A stretch of 64,000 nucleotides of DNA from Pseudomonas benzenivorans (GCF_024397895.1 NZ_CP073346.1:3720001-3784000), one strand, 5' to 3'. Counted from the first letter of the stretch, positions 1 to 10,190 are shown. Program-made: numbers and translations. The notes: a model not told the origin generated them from the letters alone.

Positions 1-63
1 GCCCGTTAACGGCGCCTTTTCTGTCCCTGGTACCCTATCTTCTGCAGTTTCAAGGAGTCAGTC

Positions 64-546
64 ATGAGTGCCTTTCACGACATCAATCTGCGCGCGCTCG
101 ATGGTGAGGAGCTGCCATTGGCGCCTTTGAAGGGGCAGGTGGTGTTGGTGGTCAACGTCGCCTCCAAGTGTGGCCTGACGCCCCAGTACGCCGGCTTGGA
201 GAAGCTCCACCAGCAGTACCGGGACCGCGGCTTCAGCGTGCTGGGTTTGCCGTGCAACCAGTTTGCCGGACAGGAGCCGGACGATGAGGCGGCCATCCGC
301 GAGTTTTGCAGCCTGAACTACGGGGTGAGCTTCCCCCTGGGCAGCAAGCTGGAGGTCAACGGCCCCGAGCGTCATCCGCTGTATCGCCTGCTGGTGGGCG
401 AGGGCGCCGAGTTCCCGGGCGACATCACCTGGAACTTCGAGAAGTTCCTGGTCGGCCCCGATGGCCGGGTGCTGGCGCGCTTCTCCCCGCGCACCGCTCC
501 GGATGATCCGGCGCTGATCCAGGCCATCGAAAACGCCCTGGGTTGA
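64..546 (+). CDS. Glutathione peroxidase family thiol peroxidase
   Basis: Reduces hydroperoxides, in bacteria usually at the expense of thioredoxin. The 160-residue length is normal for the family. Residues about 30-42 carry the NVASKCGLTPQY active-site motif, with Cys rather than selenocysteine, followed by the LGLPCNQF motif near residue 62 and WNFEKFLV near residue 125, all family signatures. The ATG is preceded by an AAGGAG ribosome binding site at 52-57. No signal peptide is seen, so it is cytoplasmic. It stands alone and is followed by a long perfect hairpin. Confidence 0.95.
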   Translation: MSAFHDINLRALDGEELPLAPLKGQVVLVVNVASKCGLTPQYAGLEKLHQQYRDRGFSVLGLPCNQFAGQEPDDEAAIREFCSLNYGVSFPLGSKLEVNGPERHPLYRLLVGEGAEFPGDITWNFEKFLVGPDGRVLARFSPRTAPDDPALIQAIENALG

Positions 547-555
547 GGCGCGCTT

Positions 556-591
556 CCGACTCGGACTGCCGTCCCCGGCAGTCCGAGTCGG
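556..591. repeat. Perfect 16-bp hairpin downstream of the peroxidase gene
   Basis: Bases 556-571 and 576-591 are perfect reverse complements around a 4-base loop. No T-run follows on either strand, so it is not a textbook intrinsic terminator. It lies 10 bases past the peroxidase stop codon and may protect the transcript 3' end, act as a weak terminator, or be a REP-like element. Confidence 0.7.
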
Positions 592-747
592 GCACGCCTC
601 GCGATCCGTTCGTCCTGGCGCTTGTCGCAGCGCCGACGGCCGTCGTTTCTTCTCCGATATTCACGCCCGCGCTCGGTACACGATTGCCCGCTGTCGTGCC
701 GCGGCTTCTCGTGGCCAATCACCGTTATCAATAGTGCTGGGCCGGCG

Positions 748-760
748 AGACGACCGGTCA
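748..760 (+). promoter_or_regulatory. Operator-like motif upstream of the TetR gene
   Basis: The string AGACGACCGGTC lies 14 bases before the TetR start codon and recurs unchanged at 1389-1400 before the reductase gene. Its core GACCGGTC is palindromic and resembles the NemR box of E. coli, which I recall as TAGACC-N4-GGTCTA. Two identical copies in front of the two adjacent genes suggest autoregulation and co-regulation by the TetR protein. Confidence 0.6.
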
Positions 761-773
761 TATCCTCGCGGCC

Positions 774-1367
774 ATGAACAGCCGTGTACGACTCGACAAG
801 CGTGACCTGATTCTCGCCAAAGGTGCCGAGGTGATGACCCGTCGTGGCTATCACGGCGCCGGCGTGCAGGAAATCGTCCAGGCCGCCGGGGTGCCCAAGG
901 GCTCCTTCTACCACTACTTCTCCAGCAAGGAAGATTTCGCCCTGCAGGCCCTGCGGCAGCTCTACGAGCCGCGCCTGCAGCGCTATGAGCAGGCGCTGGG
1001 CAATGCCGCGCTGAGCCCGCGGGCGCGGATTCTCGGCTACTACCAGGAATTGGTGGAGCACTTCGCCCGTCAGGAACGCCCCGAGCACCACTGTTTCATC
1101 GGCAGCCTGAGCTTCGAGATGGCCGAACTGTCGCCGGCCATCGGCGCCGAGGTGGACGCGATCCTGCAGCGCTCGGCGGACAGCCTGCAGCGCTGCCTCC
1201 TGCAGGCCCAGGCGCTCGGTGAGCTCCGCGCGGATGAGGACTGCGGCAATCTGGCGAGCTTTATCGCCAGTGCCTGGCAGGGGGCGCTGACCCGCCTGAA
1301 GGTGGCGAGCAATGCCCGCGTCCTGGACGACTTCCTGCAGCGCTTGCAGCGCCTGATACAGCCCTGA
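774..1367 (+). CDS. TetR family repressor, NemR-like
   Basis: DNA-binding repressor of 197 residues. The N-terminal helix-turn-helix (residues about 12-58) contains the TetR signature GVPKGSFYHYFSSKEDF. It aligns by eye with E. coli NemR, including a cysteine at residue 107 in the position of the redox/electrophile-sensing Cys106 of NemR. The next gene is an old-yellow-enzyme reductase, the same pairing as nemR-nemA. Both genes are preceded by the same palindromic motif, so it probably represses itself and the reductase and is released by reactive electrophiles. The sensing chemistry is inferred from the family. Confidence 0.85.
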   Translation: MNSRVRLDKRDLILAKGAEVMTRRGYHGAGVQEIVQAAGVPKGSFYHYFSSKEDFALQALRQLYEPRLQRYEQALGNAALSPRARILGYYQELVEHFARQERPEHHCFIGSLSFEMAELSPAIGAEVDAILQRSADSLQRCLLQAQALGELRADEDCGNLASFIASAWQGALTRLKVASNARVLDDFLQRLQRLIQP

Positions 1368-1388
1368 ATTTTTTACAGCCGAATGACT

Positions 1389-1401
1389 AGACGACCGGTC
1401 G
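1389..1401 (+). promoter_or_regulatory. Second copy of the TetR operator-like motif
   Basis: AGACGACCGGTC at 1389-1400 repeats the motif found at 748-759, and here the palindrome extends to CGACCGGTCG (1392-1401). It lies 23 bases before the reductase start codon, where bound repressor would block transcription. Confidence 0.6.
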
Positions 1402-1423
1402 CCTGGCGACCCGAGGAGTGACC

Positions 1424-2533
1424 ATGAATGCCCCGGTGAAAGCCCTGTTCCAACCCTTCCAGCTCGGCTCGCTGGCGTTGCCCAGCCGCGTGGTGATGGC
1501 GCCCATGACCCGCTCCTTCTCGCCTGGCGGCGTGCCCAACAGCAAGGTCATCGAGTACTACCGCCGCCGCGCCGCGGCCGGCGTCGGCCTGATCGTCACC
1601 GAGGGCACCACCGTCGGCCACAAGGCGTCCAACGGCTACCCCAATGTTCCGCGCTTCTACGGCGAGGATGCCTTGGCCGGCTGGCAGAAAGTGGTCGAGG
1701 CGGTGCATGCCGAGGGCGGCAAGATAGTCCCGCAGCTGTGGCACGTGGGCAATGTGCGCAAGCTCGGCACCGAGCCAGATGCCGCCGTGCCGGGCTACGG
1801 CCCCAGCGAAAAACTCAAGGACGGCCAGGTCATCGTCCATGGCATGAGCCAGGCCGATATCCAGGCGGTCATCGCCGCCTTCGCCCAGGCCGCCCGCGAC
1901 GCCCAGCGCATCGGCATGGACGGGGTGGAGATTCATGGCGCCCATGGCTACCTGATCGACCAGTTCTTCTGGGCCGGCAGCAACCAGCGCACGGACGAGT
2001 ACGGCGGCGACCTGGCCCAGCGTTCGCGCTTCGCCATCGAGCTGATCCAGGCGGTCCGTGCCGCGGTCGGCCCGGACTTCCCGATCATCTTTCGCTTCTC
2101 CCAGTGGAAGCAGCAGGACTACAGCGCGCGCCTGGTGGAGACCCCGGAGGCCCTGGAGGCCTTCCTCAAGCCGCTGAGCGAAGCCGGCGTGGACATCTTC
2201 CATTGCTCGACCCGGCGCTTCTGGGAGCCCGAGTTCGAGGGTTCCGAACTGAACCTGGCGGGCTGGACGCGCAAGCTGACCGGCAAGCCGACCATCACCG
2301 TCGGCAGCGTCGGCCTGGACGGCGAGTTCCTGCAGTTCATGGTCAACACCGACAAGGTCGCCCAGCCGGCCAAGCTGGAAGGGCTGCTGGAGCGTCTGCA
2401 CAAGCAGGAGTTCGACCTGGTGGCAGTCGGCCGCGCCCTGCTGGTCGATCCGGACTGGGCGCTCAAGGTCCGCGATGGCCGTGAAGCGGACATCCTGCCC
2501 TTCAGCCGCGAAGCGCTGATGAGCCTGGTCTGA
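1424..2533 (+). CDS. Old yellow enzyme family NADH:flavin oxidoreductase
   Basis: FMN-dependent ene-reductase of 369 residues that reduces activated alkenes, quinones or nitro compounds with NAD(P)H. It has the full TIM-barrel OYE fold: VVMAPMTRSF near the N-terminus, the substrate-binding HGAHGYLIDQFFW segment near residue 170, and TVGSVGL near residue 292. The ATG at 1424 is chosen over an in-frame GTG at 1418 because GAGGAG ends just ahead of it. It follows the NemR-like repressor and shares its operator motif, which fits electrophile detoxification. Confidence 0.92.
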   Translation: MNAPVKALFQPFQLGSLALPSRVVMAPMTRSFSPGGVPNSKVIEYYRRRAAAGVGLIVTEGTTVGHKASNGYPNVPRFYGEDALAGWQKVVEAVHAEGGKIVPQLWHVGNVRKLGTEPDAAVPGYGPSEKLKDGQVIVHGMSQADIQAVIAAFAQAARDAQRIGMDGVEIHGAHGYLIDQFFWAGSNQRTDEYGGDLAQRSRFAIELIQAVRAAVGPDFPIIFRFSQWKQQDYSARLVETPEALEAFLKPLSEAGVDIFHCSTRRFWEPEFEGSELNLAGWTRKLTGKPTITVGSVGLDGEFLQFMVNTDKVAQPAKLEGLLERLHKQEFDLVAVGRALLVDPDWALKVRDGREADILPFSREALMSLV

Positions 2534-2577
2534 GACCGCTTTGAAGGGTGCGCCGGATCACCGCGCACCGCTCCTCG

Positions 2578-2602
2578 AGCCCCGTTTTTCGGGGCTTTTT
2601 TT
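2578..2602 (+). terminator. Intrinsic terminator after the reductase gene
   Basis: A 6-bp GC-rich stem (AGCCCC at 2578-2583 with GGGGCT at 2591-2596) is followed by a run of T residues. It ends the repressor/reductase unit and lies tail to tail with the TonB receptor gene. Confidence 0.85.
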
Positions 2603-2661
2603 CGACCCGGGAAAGGCCGGGAGGGGGCCGGCGATGCCGGGCCCGATCCGGGCGCTGGGGC

Positions 2662-4746
2662 TTAGAAGCGGTAGTTGACGCCGAGGGTCAGGGTGCGTCC
2701 GGGTGCCGGCTGGCGGCCCCATGGGCTGGTGTCGATGCCGCGGAAGTAGTACTGGCGGTCGAACAGGTTGCTGATCCCGGCGGAGGTGGTCAGCAGACTG
2801 CCGTCGTCGAGCTTGAACTCGCGCTCGATGGCGGTGTTCCACAGCCAGTAGGCCGGCAGCCGGCCGACCGAGGCGTTGGCGTTCTCGTCGCGGCTGTTGG
2901 CCGCATCGGTATAGGCGCCGCTGAAATACAGGCCGTCCAGGCTGTAGGTCCAGACCTCGGCGAAGCGGTAGCGGCCGTCCAGGGTGATCTGGTGGCGGGA
3001 GGCGAAGGGCACCTCGTTGCCGGCGAAGGCACCGGCGCGCTGCTCGCTGTCGAGGTAGGCGTAGCCGGCGTGCAGGTCGAGGTTCGGCAGCGCCGCCGGG
3101 GTCCAGAACACCTCGCTCTCGAGGCCCTGGTGGCGGGTGCTGCCGAGGTTCTCGAAGCGGTCGTTGCTGCGGTTGTATTCGATCTGATCCTCGAAATCGA
3201 TGCGGTACAGGCCGAGGTCGACGCGCAGGCCCTGCCAGGGGGTGTAGCGCACGCCCGTCTCGTAGTTCCAGGCCAGCTCGGCGGCGACGTCGCCGTCCTT
3301 GACGATCGAGGTGATCTGCGGCAAACGCAGGGACTTCTGCGCATTGGCGTAGAGGAACCAGGCATCGTCGAGCTGATAGCCCAGGCTCAGGCCCGGCAGC
3401 CATTCCTCTGCGACGCTCTGGCGCTCCACGCCGCTGACGCCGTCGGCGTACTCCATGCGCGCGTGCTCGTAGCGCACGCCGGGGGTCAGGGTCAGGCGGC
3501 CGTCGAGCAGCTTGATCGCGTTGCTGACATAGGCGGCCTTGGCCTCGTCGTCGAAGGTCCAGTCGCGGATCACGCTGTGCGCGCCGCTACCGAGGTTCTG
3601 CCGGTTGACCTCGAAGTCGACGTCTTCCTTGACCAGGCGGGCGCCGAGCAGCCAGGTCTGGCTGACGCTGTCGCCGTCCAGGCTCAGGCTCAGGCGCGGC
3701 TCGCTGCCCCAGACGCGGAAGTCCCGTGGCGCATCCTGGAAGGTGGTCGGGGTGGCGTCGGGGGTGAAGGGCAGGCCGATGAGGAAGTTGCGGTAGCTGT
3801 GCTGGGCGAAGTTGGTCCAGCTGAACTCCGCCGAGTCGAACGGACCGACGGCGCCCAGGTACTGGCTGTAGGTGCCCCAGACGCGGTCGCTATCACCCTC
3901 GAAACGGTCGAGGTCGCGGGTCGACTGGCGCGGGTCGTCCTTGTAGTCGGCCACGCTGAGGGCGCCTGCCAGGTCAAGGTCGGCCTTGTAGCGCTGCACG
4001 CCGAAGCTCAGGCTGCGCGTGTCGTCGATGTCCCACTGGCCGCGCAGGCGGTAGTTCTGTACCTCGCTGTCGGAGTGCTCGCGGCCGTACTCGCCGGTGA
4101 CGGTGTTGAGGTCCAGCTGCAGGCCGAAGTTGTCGGTGAGGTAGCCGCCGGTGCCGAGGTAGCTGTCCCACAGGCTGCGCCCGCCGGGTGCGAAGGTGGC
4201 CTTCTCCTGCAGGGTGGTTTCCCACTGGCGGGGGATGGGTCGGCTGATGAAGTTGATCACCCCGCCGACGTTGTTCGGCCCGTATTGTACGGCGGCGCCG
4301 CCGCGTACGATGTCGATGCGCTCGACCGTGGCCAGGGTCTGCGGGAACAGCGACAGGCTGGTCTGGCCGTAGGGTGCCAGGGCCAGAGGGATGCCGTCGG
4401 AGAGCACCTGGACGCGGCCGCTGCGGCTCTCGTAGAGGCCGCGCACGGCGATCTGCGGCAGGGCCCCGGTGCCGGTCTCGTCGAACACCTTGACCCCGGG
4501 GACGCGCTGCAGGGCGTCGTCGAGGCCGCGCACGCTGGCCTTGCTCAGCTCTTCGGCGTCGACGACGCTGCGGCTGCCGGGGTAGCTGCGCACCTCCTCG
4601 TCGCTGGCGCTGCCCAGCACGTCGCCCTTGATCACCGTGGGGGCGAGGACCGTCTGGGCGCTGGTTGTGTCGGCGAGGGCGGCGTGGCTGATGGCGAGCG
4701 TCAGCAGGCTGAGGGGCAATGAAAGAAGTCGAGCGCTGTTGTGCAT
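2662..4746 (-). CDS. TonB-dependent outer-membrane receptor, FecA-like
   Basis: Outer-membrane siderophore or ferric-citrate-type receptor of 694 residues. It has a signal peptide ending near ALA-D (residue 25), a plug domain at about 50-165 with VRGLYESRSGRVQVLSDG and RGGAAVQYGPNNVGGVINF segments, a 22-strand-type barrel, and a C-terminal Phe in the NYRF end typical of barrel insertion. The N-terminus is too short for the FecR-contacting signalling domain, so regulation by an ECF sigma factor is unlikely. A Fur-box-like palindrome lies about 215 bases upstream, which supports iron repression. The exact ligand cannot be read from the sequence. Confidence 0.92.
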   Translation of the reverse strand: MHNSARLLSLPLSLLTLAISHAALADTTSAQTVLAPTVIKGDVLGSASDEEVRSYPGSRSVVDAEELSKASVRGLDDALQRVPGVKVFDETGTGALPQIAVRGLYESRSGRVQVLSDGIPLALAPYGQTSLSLFPQTLATVERIDIVRGGAAVQYGPNNVGGVINFISRPIPRQWETTLQEKATFAPGGRSLWDSYLGTGGYLTDNFGLQLDLNTVTGEYGREHSDSEVQNYRLRGQWDIDDTRSLSFGVQRYKADLDLAGALSVADYKDDPRQSTRDLDRFEGDSDRVWGTYSQYLGAVGPFDSAEFSWTNFAQHSYRNFLIGLPFTPDATPTTFQDAPRDFRVWGSEPRLSLSLDGDSVSQTWLLGARLVKEDVDFEVNRQNLGSGAHSVIRDWTFDDEAKAAYVSNAIKLLDGRLTLTPGVRYEHARMEYADGVSGVERQSVAEEWLPGLSLGYQLDDAWFLYANAQKSLRLPQITSIVKDGDVAAELAWNYETGVRYTPWQGLRVDLGLYRIDFEDQIEYNRSNDRFENLGSTRHQGLESEVFWTPAALPNLDLHAGYAYLDSEQRAGAFAGNEVPFASRHQITLDGRYRFAEVWTYSLDGLYFSGAYTDAANSRDENANASVGRLPAYWLWNTAIEREFKLDDGSLLTTSAGISNLFDRQYYFRGIDTSPWGRQPAPGRTLTLGVNYRF

Positions 4747-5168
4747 GAGCGGGTCTCAGTATTAACGAAGGTTTTGCAGGCGCGGGAGGCGCCTCCGAGG
4801 GGCGGCGGGTCTAGTGCACGCCGGATTGGCGGGCGTGACCGGTCGGATCGCCGGGACGGGATCCCATGGCGTGGTACTGGGTGGTGCTGGCTTGGACGCG
4901 CCCCGTACGAGCGGGTTGCGCAGTTGGGCAGGTGGCCGTGCATTCAATAGAAGTCATTTGCTAATGTTAATAATTCGCATTAGTGAGTGTAAATGACTTT
5001 GTCGATCTCGCGCGTGGCACCACGGTTGCGCGTCGTCCGGGTCGGGCGGGGGCGAGCTGGTGGCGGAGTGCGCGCCGTTGCCCGCGAAACGGGGGCGGGG
5101 GACAGATGAGTGATCGTCGATGCCCGGACCGGGGGTGGTCGCCAAGGCACGGGCGGCTGCGGCTTTGC
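4747..5168. other. Gene-free stretch between the TonB receptor and the glycosyltransferase
   Basis: No convincing gene is present. The stretch is the long leader and promoter region of the TonB receptor. The AT-rich part at about 4945-4995 stands out from the GC-rich surroundings and contains the Fur-box-like palindrome. The glycosyltransferase gene ends at the right edge. Confidence 0.7.
4961..4983 (-). promoter_or_regulatory. Fur-box-like palindrome
   Basis: CTAATG at 4961-4966 and CATTAG at 4978-4983 form an inverted repeat around an AT-rich centre (TTAATAATTCG). This resembles the Fur consensus built from GATAAT half sites. It is the only such element near the TonB receptor and would make that gene iron-repressed. 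The distance to the start codon implies a leader of about 200 bases. Confidence 0.65.
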
Positions 5169-6386
5169 TTACTCGCGCTTGAGCAGGATGCCCGCCCCGT
5201 CCGGCAGGCTGTCGGCGGCTGGTAGCCGGGCGCTGCGCAGCTGCTGTTCGAAGCGTTCGACTATGGCGTCCCAGCCCTGCTGCGCGGCGTGCTGCCGGGC
5301 GTTAAGGCGGGCCCGGCGCAGGTTTTCTCGATCCTCCAGCAGCCACTGCGCCGCCGCGATAAAGCCCTGTTCGTCGCCAGCGCCGGCCAGCACGCCGTTG
5401 TGTCCGTGGCGGATGTGCTGTGCTGCCGCGGCCTGGTCGAAGGCCACCACGCCGAGTCCCGAGGCCTGGGCCTCGAGCACCACGTTGCCGAAGGTTTCCG
5501 AGAGGCTGGGAAACAGGAACAGGTCGCCCGAGGCGTAGTGCGCGGCCAATGCCTCGCCGCGCTGCAGGCCGCAGAACACGGCGTCCGGCAATTGCTGCTG
5601 GAGGCTGGCCCGCGCCGGACCGTCGCCAACCAGGATCAGCTGCAGGCGGCGTCGCGGGTGCGCGGCCTGCAGGGCGCGGAAACTCGTCGCCAGCAGGCCG
5701 AGATTCTTCTCGGCGGCGAGGCGGCCGACATGCAGCACGGCGATGTCGTCATCCTCCAGGCCCCAGCTCTGGCGCAGATCCGGTGAGCGCTTGGCCGGGT
5801 GGAACAGCTGGGCATCGACGCCACGCGCCAGCAGTTCCAGGCGCTCGAAGCCGCGGCGCTGCAGGTCCTGTTGCTGGCTGAGGCTCGGCACCAGGGTCAT
5901 CCGGCAGCGGTTGTGAAACCAGCGCAGGTAGCCGGTCAGGGCCCGTGCCAGCAGGCTCAGGCCGTAGTGCCCGGTGTACTGCTGGAAGTTGGTGTGAAAG
6001 CCGCTGACCACGGGAATATCCAGGCGCCGCGCGGCACGCAGGGCGGACAGGCCGAGCGGCCCCTCGGTGGCGATATAGAGCACGTCCGGCCGCCGCCGGC
6101 GCCACTGGCGCTGCAGCTTGTGCCGCGCCGACTGGCCCCACTGCAGGCCCGGGTAACCGGGCAACGGCCAACCCTGGGTCAGCAGCAGCTGCTCGGCGTC
6201 CTGCGGGCCACGGTCGCCGTCCTGTCGCGGACGCACCAGTTGCAGGTGGTGGCCGCGGGCGCGCAAGCCGGCTGCCAGGCGGGCGAGGGTATTGGCCACG
6301 CCGTTGATTTCCGGCACGAAGGTTTCACTGATCAGGGCGATGTACAGCGGGGATGGGGTCATGACGGCAGTCTCGGCTGCCGCCAT
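5169..6386 (-). CDS. Glycosyltransferase family 4 protein, mannosyltransferase-like
   Basis: GT-B fold glycosyltransferase of 405 residues. The N-terminal segment SETFVPEINGVANTLARLAAGLRARGH is typical of GDP-mannose-dependent alpha-mannosyltransferases that act on lipids. The C-terminal domain has LLFAG-type LHVGRLAAEKNLGLL near residue 220 and the donor-binding FLFPSLSETFGNVVLEAQASGL motif near residue 310. The start could also be the ATG at 6362, eight codons in; neither has a strong ribosome binding site. It ends 21 bases beyond the cysZ stop on the same strand, so the two may be co-transcribed. The acceptor is unknown. Confidence 0.85.
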   Translation of the reverse strand: MAAAETAVMTPSPLYIALISETFVPEINGVANTLARLAAGLRARGHHLQLVRPRQDGDRGPQDAEQLLLTQGWPLPGYPGLQWGQSARHKLQRQWRRRRPDVLYIATEGPLGLSALRAARRLDIPVVSGFHTNFQQYTGHYGLSLLARALTGYLRWFHNRCRMTLVPSLSQQQDLQRRGFERLELLARGVDAQLFHPAKRSPDLRQSWGLEDDDIAVLHVGRLAAEKNLGLLATSFRALQAAHPRRRLQLILVGDGPARASLQQQLPDAVFCGLQRGEALAAHYASGDLFLFPSLSETFGNVVLEAQASGLGVVAFDQAAAAQHIRHGHNGVLAGAGDEQGFIAAAQWLLEDRENLRRARLNARQHAAQQGWDAIVERFEQQLRSARLPAADSLPDGAGILLKRE

Positions 6387-6407
6387 GTCGCGAATATGAC
6401 GCCGATG

Positions 6408-7157
6408 TTACGAGAGAGTGACCGCGCGTTCGCCCCGCTCGCGCACCCAGAACAGCGTGGCGCCGGCCACCGCTGCCGGCATCATCAGGATATTGACCCC
6501 GGGAATCAGCAGTGCCGCATAGGTGATGCCGCCAAAACCCAGGCTCTGCCAGCGTTTCTCGCGCAGCCAGGCGAGCATGTCCTGCCAGCTCATCTTGTTG
6601 TTGTCCGCCGGGTAGTCGATGTACTGGATGGCCATCATCCACACGCCGAACAGCAGCCACAGCGGCGCGGCGATCAGGTTGACCACCGGGATGGAGGTGA
6701 GGATCAACAGGCCGATGGCGCGCGGCAGGAAGTACAGCAGCTTGCGCGCCTCGCGGCCGAGGGTGCGCGGCACCATGGCCAGCAGTTCGGCCCAGCTGAA
6801 AGCGGGGAAATGGTCTTCGCCGCGCACCACCACCTCGACCTTCTCGGCCAGGAAGCCGTTGAAGGGGGCTGCGATGACGTTGGCCAGCATGGTGAAGCTG
6901 AAGAACACCATCAGCAGCACCAGCACCACGAACAGCGGCCAGAGCAGGTATTCGAGAAAACTCAGCCAGTCCGGCAGGCTGGGCATGAAGGTGTCGACCC
7001 AGCCGCCGAACTGCTGCACGGCGAAGCCGACCAGGGCGACGAAGAGGATCAAATTGATCGCCAGGGGCAACAGCACGAACAGCCGCAGGCCGGGGCTGAG
7101 CACCAGTTTCAGGCCTTCGCCGAGGTATTGCGGGCCGGATAGCACGGGAGCAGGCAT
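6408..7157 (-). CDS. cysZ: Sulfate transporter CysZ (EI24 family)
   Basis: Inner-membrane sulfate permease of 249 residues that feeds cysteine synthesis. Several hydrophobic segments are visible (about residues 25-45, 70-95, 140-165 and 205-235), with the motifs [11 protein letters not shown] and [16 protein letters not shown] characteristic of the EI24/CysZ family. Length matches E. coli CysZ. It lies upstream of the glycosyltransferase on the same strand and divergent from trxB. Confidence 0.9.
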   Translation of the reverse strand: MPAPVLSGPQYLGEGLKLVLSPGLRLFVLLPLAINLILFVALVGFAVQQFGGWVDTFMPSLPDWLSFLEYLLWPLFVVLVLLMVFFSFTMLANVIAAPFNGFLAEKVEVVVRGEDHFPAFSWAELLAMVPRTLGREARKLLYFLPRAIGLLILTSIPVVNLIAAPLWLLFGVWMMAIQYIDYPADNNKMSWQDMLAWLREKRWQSLGFGGITYAALLIPGVNILMMPAAVAGATLFWVRERGERAVTLS

Positions 7158-8425
<1,268 letters not shown>

Positions 8426-8442
8426 GCCGAGCACCACGAAAA

Positions 8443-8468
8443 AGCCCCGCGAGATGCGGGGCTTTTTT
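8443..8468 (+). terminator. Intrinsic terminator of trxB
   Basis: AGCCCCGC (8443-8450) pairs with GCGGGGCT (8456-8463) and is followed by six T residues. An A-run precedes the stem, so it can also work for the convergent HopJ-family gene. Confidence 0.9.
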
Positions 8469-8491
8469 CTGCGCCTGTGTTCGTTGCGGAC

Positions 8492-8833
8492 TCAGGCCTT
8501 GCGGGTCAGCGGCAGGCGCTCGAAGCGTACGCCGGCCAGGCCGGTGTCCATCAGCGCGCGGATGTTGCCGTGGTCGCTGCCGTCCGGGGTGGCCAGCACG
8601 CTGCGGTAGTGCTCGCCGAAGCACAGCAGGGATTCTTCCAGGCTCAGGCCTTCGAGCAGGGCCAGGCCCAGGGTCTTGCAGGAGCCTTCGTTCTGCCCGG
8701 CGGCGTTGTCCACCGCACCGTTGTGGAAGGCGCTGGGCTGGTAGTCGTAGTGCTCGCCGACAAAGGCCAGGGTCTCGGCGAAGGCGAACTGCTCGCTGTG
8801 CAGGCGGGCGCGGAAGTCGTTCAAGGCATTCAT
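8492..8833 (-). CDS. HopJ type III effector family protein
   Basis: Small protein of 113 residues recognisable as the HopJ family by AFAETLAFVGEHYDYQPSAF and the GSCKTLGLALLEG segment. Despite the family name, it is widespread in Pseudomonas and other bacteria without type III secretion, so an effector role is not implied. Its start overlaps the stop of the DUF1244 gene (ATGA), so the two are translationally coupled. Confidence 0.85.
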   Translation of the reverse strand: MNALNDFRARLHSEQFAFAETLAFVGEHYDYQPSAFHNGAVDNAAGQNEGSCKTLGLALLEGLSLEESLLCFGEHYRSVLATPDGSDHGNIRALMDTGLAGVRFERLPLTRKA

Positions 8834-9123
8834 GCGTTCTTGTCCTTATTGAAGGCGGCCTGTTGCTCGGCGCTGGCTTCCTTCTGGTACTTGGCTTTCC
8901 ACTCGGCATAGGGCATGCCGTAGATTTCCTCGCGGGCCTGGTCCGGGCTGACCTGCAGTCCGAGGTCGTCGGCGGCGGCCTTGTACCACTTGGACAGGCA
9001 GTTGCGGCAGAAGCCGGCGAGGTTCATCAGGTCGATGTTCTGCACGTCGGGACGGCTGCGCAGGTGTTGGACCAGGCTGCGGAAGGCGGCAGCTTCGAGT
9101 TCGAGGCGTTCTTGCTCGGTCAT
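8830..9123 (-). CDS. DUF1244 family protein
   Basis: A 97-residue protein with the DUF1244 signature LAGFCRNCLSKWYKAAAD, whose CxxC pair may bind metal, and a C-terminal EIYGMPYAEWKAKYQ segment. The open frame continues 23 codons upstream, but the ATG at 9123 begins the conserved region. It overlaps the HopJ-family gene by four bases. Function unknown. Confidence 0.88.
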   Translation of the reverse strand: MTEQERLELEAAAFRSLVQHLRSRPDVQNIDLMNLAGFCRNCLSKWYKAAADDLGLQVSPDQAREEIYGMPYAEWKAKYQKEASAEQQAAFNKDKNA

Positions 9124-9233
9124 GGCGGTGCTCTCTCGGGGCAGGCTGACTGGGTGGTCGCCGATGATAAGAGCCCGCCTGGCTGACGGCAATGGTCCGG
9201 CACCCTGGGGCGCCGGGCGGCCTGTCGCGGGCC

Positions 9234-9605
9234 TCAGCGATGGCCGGCGAGGGTGATCGACACCGATTCGGCGAAGCGCAGGGCGTGGGGCTTGTCGACC
9301 TCCACCTCGGCGTATCGCACGCTGGCGTTTTCCATCACCAGGTCGAGGATCTCCTGGGTCAGGCGCTCGAGCAGGGCGAAGCGGTTGCCCTCCACATGCT
9401 GGATGATCGCCTTGGTGATGGTGCGGTAGTTCAGCGCGTGGTCGATGTCGTTGTCACGCACCGCGTCCACCGCCGGGTAGAGAATGGTCAGGTTGATCAG
9501 CACGTCCTGCTTGTTGTTGATCTCCTCTTCCTTGATGCCGATGAAGGTGCGCAGGCGCAGGTCCTTGACGCGGATGCGCGCCATCCCGGGTTCCAGTCGC
9601 GGCAT
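9234..9605 (-). CDS. folX: Dihydroneopterin triphosphate 2'-epimerase
   Basis: Pterin enzyme of 123 residues. It converts dihydroneopterin triphosphate to dihydromonapterin triphosphate on the way to tetrahydromonapterin, the cofactor of Pseudomonas phenylalanine hydroxylase. The fold is that of FolB/FolX, with [13 protein letters not shown] near residue 22 and a C-terminal [15 protein letters not shown] segment. FolX rather than FolB is chosen because of the operon with folE and folM. The start lies 3 bases after the folE stop. Confidence 0.9.
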   Translation of the reverse strand: MPRLEPGMARIRVKDLRLRTFIGIKEEEINNKQDVLINLTILYPAVDAVRDNDIDHALNYRTITKAIIQHVEGNRFALLERLTQEILDLVMENASVRYAEVEVDKPHALRFAESVSITLAGHR

Positions 9606-9607
9606 GT

Positions 9608-10168
9608 TCAGTTGCTCCGTCCGATCAGTTGCAGGAATTCCTGGCGGGTATTGGTCGACTCGCGGAAGGCGCCGAGCATCACCGAGGTGCTCATCACCGA
9701 GTTCTGCTTCTCCACCCCGCGCATCATCATGCACATGTGCTTGGCCTCGATCACCACCGCCACGCCGGCGGCGCTGGTCACCTGCTGCACCGCCTCGGCG
9801 ATCTGCCGGGTCAGGTTCTCCTGGATCTGCAGGCGGCGGGCGAACATGTCGACGATGCGCGCCACCTTGGACAGTCCCAGCACCTTGCCGGTGGGGATGT
9901 AGGCGACGTGGGCCTTGCCGATGAAGGGCAGCAGGTGGTGCTCGCACAGCGAGTACAGCTCGACGTCCTTGACCATCACCATCTCGTCGTTGTCGGAGGC
10001 GAACAGGGCGCCGTTGACCACCTCCTCGAGGCTGGTCTGGTAGCCGTGACAGAGGTACTGCATGGCCTTGGCCGCGCGCTTGGGCGTGTCCAGCAGGCCC
10101 TCGCGCTCGGGATCCTCGCCGACGCCGATGAGGATCTCGCGGTAGTGGTTGGACATGGGTGGGTTCAT
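9608..10168 (-). CDS. folE: GTP cyclohydrolase I (FolE1)
   Basis: Zinc enzyme of 186 residues that opens GTP to dihydroneopterin triphosphate, the first step of folate and monapterin synthesis. The zinc-site segment [18 protein letters not shown] is at about 75-92, and the second cysteine lies in the [12 protein letters not shown] segment near residue 145. The ATG at 10168 is preferred because GAGGA lies at proper spacing; a GTG seven codons upstream is possible. It is the middle gene of the folM-folE-folX operon. Confidence 0.94.
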   Translation of the reverse strand: MNPPMSNHYREILIGVGEDPEREGLLDTPKRAAKAMQYLCHGYQTSLEEVVNGALFASDNDEMVMVKDVELYSLCEHHLLPFIGKAHVAYIPTGKVLGLSKVARIVDMFARRLQIQENLTRQIAEAVQQVTSAAGVAVVIEAKHMCMMMRGVEKQNSVMSTSVMLGAFRESTNTRQEFLQLIGRSN

Positions 10169-10190
10169 CGATGGGTCCTCGCGGCACACC

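Noticed and set aside
2548..4722. 724-codon plus-strand open frame opposite the TonB receptor
   Set aside because: It is the antisense shadow of a clear receptor gene; Val/Ala/Gly-rich composition with no recognisable domain. High-GC codon use keeps the opposite frame open.
8492..8833. Type III effector
   Set aside because: The family name HopJ is historical; no type III genes or hrp box are nearby and homologues are common in non-pathogens.
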